DNA of 64,000 bases from contig NZ_LZTA01000078.1 in the NCBI RefSeq assembly GCF_001665875.1, positions 82,794 through 146,793 of the forward strand. The letters are read 5' to 3'. Each line of letters starts with the position of its first letter. The stretch's first letter is position 1. The translations under genes were made by a program, and so were the position numbers. The stretch is from Mycobacterium sp. 852002-40037_SCH5390672. Lineage in GTDB: Bacteria; Actinomycetota; Actinomycetes; Mycobacteriales; Mycobacteriaceae. The notes under the pieces are model-generated. The model saw nothing but the letters and a program-made list of their open reading frames with translations. It searched no databases and was not told the DNA's origin. This document shows positions 58,892-64,000 of this stretch, piece by piece.

Positions 58892-61798
58892 ATGACTACC
58901 GAACGCACCCGCCCTCCCGGCTTCGCGCGCAACATCCGGCGTCTTTCGGTGCTCATCATCATCGGGTGGGTGGCGCTGACCCTGCTGGTGACGTTCGGGG
59001 TGCCGCGGCTCGAGATTGTAGGCCAACAGCATTCGGTGCCCTTGGCCCCTCAAGATGCGCCGGCGGTCCAGGCTATGCAGCGCATGGGCAGGGACTTCAA
59101 AGAGTCCGACTCGGACAGCTTCGCGATGCTGGTGCTAGAGGGAGACCAGCAGCTCGGCGACCCGGCACACGCCTACTACGACAAGCTGGTTCATGAGTTA
59201 AGAAGCGACACAAAGCATATCGAGCACGTGCAGGACCTATGGGGAGACCGCCTCACCGCGGCGGGCGCCCAGAGCCCGGACGGCAAGGCCGTCTATGTCC
59301 AGTTGAACCTGGCCGGCAACCAGGGCACCACCCTCGGTCAGGAATCCGTGCAAGCAATCCGCGATGTCATCGCGCGGACACCACCGCCGGCCGGGCTCAA
59401 GGCCTACGTCACCGGTCCGTCAGCGCTCTTTTCCGATATGCAACTCGCGGGCGACCGATCCATTCTGAAAATGACGATGATCGGCGCCTTGATCATCTTC
59501 ATCGTGCTGCTCATGGTGTACCGCTCGATCACCACCGTGATCCTGTTGCTGCTCACGGTCGGGGTCGAGGTCTTCGCCGCACGGGGTGTCATCGCGTTCA
59601 TCGCCAGCAACAACCTGATGGCGCTCTCAACGTTTGCCGTCAACTTGCTCGTGGCCCTGGCTATGGCCGCCGGCACCGACTACGCGATCTTCTTCTTCGG
59701 CCGCTATCAGGAGGCGCGCCAGGCCGGCGAAGACCGGGAAACCGCGTACTTCACCACCTATCGCAGCGTGGCTCCCGTGGTCTTGGGCTCCGGTTTGACC
59801 ATTGCCGGAGCGATGTTGTGCCTGAGCTTCACCCGCATGCCCATCTTCCAGACCATGGGCCTGCCGTGTTCCGTGGGCATGCTCATCTCGGTGCTGATCG
59901 CCCTGACGTTGGTTCCGGCGGTCCTGACCGTCGGCAGTGGCTTCGGATTATTCGACCCGACGCGCACGATCGGATTCGGCCGGTGGCGGCGAATCGGCAC
60001 CGCAATCGTTCGCTGGCCCGCCCCCATCCTGTGCGCCACGATCGCGGTCGCCCTGGTCGGCCTGGTGACCTTGCCCGGCTACCAGACGAGCTACAACAAC
60101 CGGCTCTATATGCCGGACAACGTTCCCGCCAACGTCGGGTACGCGGCCGCCGATCGTCACTTCAACCAATCTCGAATGATGCCCGAGATCCTGATGATCG
60201 AAGCCGACCACGACATGCGGAACCCGGCGGATTTTTTGGTGCTGCACCGACTTGCCAAGGGAGTCTTCGGGGTTCACGGGATCTCCCGCGTGCAGGGCAT
60301 TACGCGGCCCGAGGGAACGCCGATCCAACACACCTCGATTCCGTTCCTGCTCAGCATGCAACAAGCGACCATGGGTCAGGACATGAAATACATAAGCGCG
60401 CGCATGGATGACATGCTCGTCCAAGCGGACATGATCGCCAAACAAATCGAGATCATGAAACGCATCTATACATTGCAAAAGCGCATGACTGAAATTACGC
60501 ATGACACGATCGCCAAGACCAAAGAAATGGCCCTCGTTCTTAATGAGCTACGCGACAAGATGTCGGATTTTGAGGATTTCTTCCGGCCACTGCGCAGCTA
60601 TTTCTACTGGGAAAAACATTGCTACGACATCCCGATATGCTGGTCGTTGCGAAGTATCTTCGAGATTCTCGACGGCGTCGATACGCTTAGCGACAAACTG
60701 ACGTATATGCTGCAGGACCTTGATCACATGGACCGGCTGATGCCACAGCTGCTCGAGCAATATCCGCCGATGATCGCGATGTCGGAGGACATGCGGCGGA
60801 TGATGCTGACGAACCACAGCACCATGTCCGGGATCATCGGCCAGATGGACAGCAACAACAAGGACGCCACCGCGATGGGGCAGGCATTTGACGACTCCAA
60901 GAATGACGACTCGTTCTATCTGCCGCCCGAAATTTTCGATAATGCGGACTTCAAGCGCGCAATGAGCCAATTCTTGTCACCAGACGGAAAGGCCGCTCGC
61001 TTCATCATTTCGCACCGCGGGGATCCCGCGACTTCTGAAAGCGTGAACCGCATCGACAAGATCAGGATGGCGGCAGAAGAAGCGCTCAAGAACACGCCGC
61101 TGGAGAACTCCAAGATCTACATTGCGGGTACCGCGTCGACGTTCAAGGACTTCCGGGACGGCTCCACTTACGACCTCTTTATCGCGGGCGTCGGTGCGCT
61201 TTGTCTGATTTTCATCATCATGCTCATCCTCACCCGAAGTTTTGTGGCCGCCCTGGTCATCGTGGGCACCGTGACGGTGTCGTTGGGCGCATCATTCGGG
61301 CTATCGGTGCTCATCTGGCAGTACATCTTCGGCGTCAAGTTGTACTGGATGGTGCTGCCGATGTCGGTCATCGTCTTGTTGGCGGTCGGATCCGACTACA
61401 ACCTGCTACTGGTGTCGCGTATGAAAGAGGAACTCGCCGGCGGCATAAATACGGGCATCATTCGCGCGATGGGCGGTACCGGTAAAGTCGTGACGAATGC
61501 GGGTCTGGTATTCGCATTCACCATGGCCTCGATGGTGGTCAGCGATTTGCGCATTATCGGTCAGGTCGGTACAACAATCGGCCTGGGCCTGATGTTCGAC
61601 ACCTTGATCGTGCGCTCGTTCATGACGCCTACCATCGCCGCGCTGCTCGGTCGGTGGTTCTGGTGGCCGCAGTTGGTTCGCCCTCGGCCTGCCAGTCTGC
61701 TGCTTCGCTCCGTGGGATCGCGTCCGGCGGTGCGCACCCTGCTCCACGACGACGATGCGGACGCTCCCACGACAGAGATCCCGAGGCTGTCCGTGTAG
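58892..61798 (+). CDS. mmpL4b: RND-type lipid exporter MmpL4b-like
   Basis: A 968-residue MmpL protein, a close relative of its upstream neighbour through the whole length. [16 protein letters not shown] is near residue 260 and [15 protein letters not shown] near 833. [21 protein letters not shown] closes the coiled-coil region. In M. smegmatis and M. abscessus both MmpL4a and MmpL4b are required for GPL at the surface, suggesting a heteromeric complex. The ATG at 58892 follows GAGGG; a GTG 18 bases upstream is in frame but lies in the mmpS remnant. Beyond the stop, 61799-61970 is non-coding. Confidence 0.93.
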   Translation: MTTERTRPPGFARNIRRLSVLIIIGWVALTLLVTFGVPRLEIVGQQHSVPLAPQDAPAVQAMQRMGRDFKESDSDSFAMLVLEGDQQLGDPAHAYYDKLVHELRSDTKHIEHVQDLWGDRLTAAGAQSPDGKAVYVQLNLAGNQGTTLGQESVQAIRDVIARTPPPAGLKAYVTGPSALFSDMQLAGDRSILKMTMIGALIIFIVLLMVYRSITTVILLLLTVGVEVFAARGVIAFIASNNLMALSTFAVNLLVALAMAAGTDYAIFFFGRYQEARQAGEDRETAYFTTYRSVAPVVLGSGLTIAGAMLCLSFTRMPIFQTMGLPCSVGMLISVLIALTLVPAVLTVGSGFGLFDPTRTIGFGRWRRIGTAIVRWPAPILCATIAVALVGLVTLPGYQTSYNNRLYMPDNVPANVGYAAADRHFNQSRMMPEILMIEADHDMRNPADFLVLHRLAKGVFGVHGISRVQGITRPEGTPIQHTSIPFLLSMQQATMGQDMKYISARMDDMLVQADMIAKQIEIMKRIYTLQKRMTEITHDTIAKTKEMALVLNELRDKMSDFEDFFRPLRSYFYWEKHCYDIPICWSLRSIFEILDGVDTLSDKLTYMLQDLDHMDRLMPQLLEQYPPMIAMSEDMRRMMLTNHSTMSGIIGQMDSNNKDATAMGQAFDDSKNDDSFYLPPEIFDNADFKRAMSQFLSPDGKAARFIISHRGDPATSESVNRIDKIRMAAEEALKNTPLENSKIYIAGTASTFKDFRDGSTYDLFIAGVGALCLIFIIMLILTRSFVAALVIVGTVTVSLGASFGLSVLIWQYIFGVKLYWMVLPMSVIVLLAVGSDYNLLLVSRMKEELAGGINTGIIRAMGGTGKVVTNAGLVFAFTMASMVVSDLRIIGQVGTTIGLGLMFDTLIVRSFMTPTIAALLGRWFWWPQLVRPRPASLLLRSVGSRPAVRTLLHDDDADAPTTEIPRLSV

Positions 61799-61970
61799 GG
61801 TTCCATTCCCCGCGCCTAACGAGCAGTCAGCGCCGATACGATGCTGCAGTCGCGACACCCCTTTCCACTGCTTGACAGCGCAATCCACTATTGGAGGTAA
61901 AACTGGGATTGGTGCGTGCTGTGCAGTTGACGTCGACTAGGCGAATGACGACGACAGTCGAGGATCCTTT

Positions 61971-63242
61971 ATGAAATTTGTCCTGGCATGCTACGGAACT
62001 CGCGGTGATATCGAACCTTCCGCTGCTGTCGGTCGCGAGCTGCTGCGCAGAGGACACGACGTTTGCATGGCTGTCCCGCCCGAACTCGTCGACTTCACCC
62101 AGGGGGTGGGGCTGTCGGCGGTCCCCTACGGTCCGGAAGTAAAGGACTTCCTCGACGAGGAGTTCCTGCGCAACATGTGGAGGGATTTGTTCCGCAACCT
62201 ATGGACGATCCGCGGTTCGCTCCGGGTGGTGCGCAAAGTTTGGGAGCCGATTATCCGTTACTGGGACGACGCCAGTACGACCCTGTTGTCGCTGGCAGAC
62301 GGCGCCGACCTGCTGTCCACCGGCCTGAACTTCGAGCAGGCCGCCGCCAACGTTGCGGAGCATCACGACATTCCGCTGGCAACGTTGCATCACTTTCCGA
62401 TGCGTGCCAACGGCCAACTCGTTCCGAGCGCACCTGCGCGGGCTGTCCGCTCCACCATGACCGCGACCGAGTGGCTGTTTTGGCGCTCGACGAAGGAGGT
62501 CGACAACGCGCAGCGCCGTAAACTCGGCCTGCCTACGGCAACACAACGCTCATCGCGACGCATCGCAGAACGTGGAACGCTCGAAATCCAAGCCTACGAC
62601 GAGGTTTGCTTTCCCCAGCTGGGCGCCGAATGGGCGAAATGGCACGACCGGCGCCCCTTTGTTGGCGCGCTCACCATGGAGTTGACCACCGACGCCGACG
62701 AGGACGTCACATCGTGGATGGCCGCCGGAACACCGCCTGTGTGTTTCGGTTTTGGCAGCATTCCGGTGGAGTCGCCTGCCGACACCATCGCGATGATCAG
62801 CGCAACATGTGCGGAATTAGGCGAGCGGGCGTTAGTTTGCTTCGGCGGGAACGACTTCGGCTGCGTACCAACTCACGACCACCTCAAAGTAGTGGGTGTG
62901 GTGAATTACGCTGCGGTTTTTCCCGCGTGCCGCGCGATTGTCCACCACGGCGGCTCGGGCACCACGGCGGCAAGTCTCCGCGCCGGGGTGCCTACGCTGA
63001 TCCTCTGGAGTTCGGCCGATCAGCCGTACTGGGGGAATCAGGTCAAACGGCTGAACGTCGGCACTGCCCGGCGCTTCTCGGCTACAACGCAACAATCACT
63101 TGTTACCGACCTGCGTCGCACCCTCTCCCCCGAATGCGCCCTTCGAGCGCGCGAACTCGCCGGACGGATGACCAAACCCGCCGAAAGTATCAACAGGGCC
63201 GCCGATCTCCTGGAAGACGCGGTTCGCCGCAAAGCACACTGA
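61971..63242 (+). CDS. GT1-family glycosyltransferase of the GPL locus
   Basis: A 423-residue GT-B enzyme. It begins MKFVLACYGTRGDIEPSAAVG (N-terminal acceptor domain), and the donor-binding domain carries FGFGSIPVESP and the signature HHGGSGTTAASLRAGVPTLI followed by LWSSADQPYWGNQVKRLNVG. This is the sequence style of mycobacterial GtfA/GtfB/RtfA and Gtf1/Gtf2, which add 6-deoxytalose or rhamnose to the GPL threonine or alaninol. Which position this one serves cannot be told, so no symbol is given. It is the first sugar gene after the exporters, in the same direction, with 172 bp between. It has no signal peptide and is cytosolic or peripheral. Confidence 0.88.
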   Translation: MKFVLACYGTRGDIEPSAAVGRELLRRGHDVCMAVPPELVDFTQGVGLSAVPYGPEVKDFLDEEFLRNMWRDLFRNLWTIRGSLRVVRKVWEPIIRYWDDASTTLLSLADGADLLSTGLNFEQAAANVAEHHDIPLATLHHFPMRANGQLVPSAPARAVRSTMTATEWLFWRSTKEVDNAQRRKLGLPTATQRSSRRIAERGTLEIQAYDEVCFPQLGAEWAKWHDRRPFVGALTMELTTDADEDVTSWMAAGTPPVCFGFGSIPVESPADTIAMISATCAELGERALVCFGGNDFGCVPTHDHLKVVGVVNYAAVFPACRAIVHHGGSGTTAASLRAGVPTLILWSSADQPYWGNQVKRLNVGTARRFSATTQQSLVTDLRRTLSPECALRARELAGRMTKPAESINRAADLLEDAVRRKAH

Positions 63243-63454
63243 GACGCGGGCGCGCCAACGAGCTCACCGCTACGACGATGGCCACGACTGCCTCGCGGGC
63301 AGTCCCCGGTCTCATGAGTGTTTGCTGGGTTGCGGGCAAGATGCCATGATCGATTCCGTGGTGAGTTGATGTTAGGGAACTTCTAGAACGTGGCGAGTTC
63401 AATTCGGTCTAGGGTCGCCACTGCCGGTACTGACATGCGTGATAGGGGCCAGGC

Positions 63455-63849
63455 TTGACCGAGCACAGTTGCCGCGTGTGCGAAGGCGAGGTCCGCCAGG
63501 TTCTGGATCTCGGCCGCCAGCCCATCTCGAACGCCTTTATGCGCCCTGAGGAAGCCTCCACAGTGCCGTTCTTCCGACTTGCGATCGGACTCTGCACCTC
63601 GTGCACAATGGTGCAACAGCTTCACGAAGTTCCCGCAGCCCAAATGTTTCATGCGGAGTACCCGTACCGTGCTTCCGGTTCCTCAGTGATTCGCAAACAC
63701 GGCGAGGGCGTGGCAGAGCGAATCATTCAGGCCTGCGCTAGTGATCCGGACAGCTTCGTCGTAGAAATCGGCAGCAACGACGGTGTCATGCTAAAGGCGC
63801 TGAGCCAGGCCGGAATCCGACATTTGGGAGTGGACCCGGCCGCAGTCGC
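63455..63849 (+). CDS. 5' part of a sugar C-methyltransferase-like gene, broken by a fold-back
   Basis: The frame starts at a TTG after AGGGG and encodes a zinc-binding N-terminus (CRVC ... CTSC, about residues 6-52) followed by a SAM motif VVEIGSNDGVMLKAL near residue 108. This is the order in NovU/TylC3-type sugar C-methyltransferases. The true continuation (AADVAATYGVSVLKDFFNAS) is present only on the opposite strand, because the sequence doubles back at 63849. Past that point the plus frame is artefactual. A GPL or related glycan hexose is the likely substrate class (inference). The 212-bp gap before it (63243-63454) shows only promoter-like space. Confidence 0.75.
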
Positions 63850-64000
63850 GAATCTTGGTAGCCGTCGATGCGTTGAAGAAGTCTTTCAACACGCTGACGC
63901 CGTAGGTCGCCGCCACGTCGGCTGCGACTGCGGCCGGGTCCACTCCCAAATGTCGGATTCCGGCCTGGCTCAGCGCCTTTAGCATGACACCGTCGTTGCT
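63773..64000. repeat. Fold-back palindrome at the window end
   Basis: Bases 63773-63849 and 63924-64000 are perfect 77-bp inverted copies around a 74-bp centre (63850-63923). The centre itself is the reverse complement of the expected downstream part of the methyltransferase gene. The join occurs at CCGCAGTCGC, which is also found inverted at the far end of the centre. The palindrome may continue past the window. Confidence 0.9.

Noticed and set aside
1..64000. tRNA genes, CRISPR arrays, insertion sequences and prophage genes
   Set aside because: No cloverleaf-like gene, regular spaced repeats, transposase motif or phage protein was recognised on either strand by reading.

Overview
The window is high-GC actinobacterial DNA and reads as a chromosomal segment of a nontuberculous, glycopeptidolipid-producing mycobacterium. 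A slow grower of the M. avium complex type is my best guess; this is inferred from recognised proteins and gene order, not from a search. From about 9.8 to 33.8 kb the order follows the M. tuberculosis Rv1533-Rv1551 neighbourhood in reverse: plsB1, fadD11, dnaE1, Rv1546, Rv1544, Rv1543, glbN, Rv1540, lspA, ansA, dinX, ileS, Rv1535 and Rv1533 equivalents.

Layout. 0-9.8 kb is accessory: a TetR/FAD-monooxygenase pair with two matching operators, a DUF6065-like protein, a translationally coupled AveC-like membrane protein/CbbQ-type AAA ATPase/VWA protein operon beside a TetR gene, an SDR, a DUF302 protein and an HxlR regulator. 9.8-33.8 kb is conserved core (lipid acylation, replicative polymerase, haemoglobin, lipoprotein peptidase, asparaginase, Pol IV, IleRS). 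It carries two RNA switches read from the minus strand: an ileS T-box (AUC specifier, UGGU T-box) and an M-box-like magnesium leader with its own promoter and a possible 26-codon leader ORF ahead of an Rv1535-like gene. 33.8-36.5 kb is a decayed boundary: AhpD-like and VOC genes, an AraC gene whose middle 174 bp is inverted, a fossil of an NRPS adenylation domain, AT-richer sequence and a hairpin terminator.

36.5-63.2 kb is a glycopeptidolipid (GPL) locus. mbtH-mps1-mps2 run leftward and encode a four-module NRPS (C-A-T-E, C-A-T-E, C | A-T-E, C-A-T-R) suited to an acyl-Phe-Thr-Ala-alaninol core. Divergently, mmpS4-mmpL4a-mmpL4b encode the export system and are followed by a GT1 glycosyltransferase and the start of a sugar C-methyltransferase gene. 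A short mmpS remnant lies between the two mmpL genes. The last 228 bp form a fold-back palindrome (77-bp inverted arms around a 74-bp reversed core) that breaks the methyltransferase gene; a chimeric join is the simplest explanation.

No tRNA, rRNA, CRISPR array, complete insertion sequence or phage gene was recognised. Coordinates assume the start codons argued in each entry.
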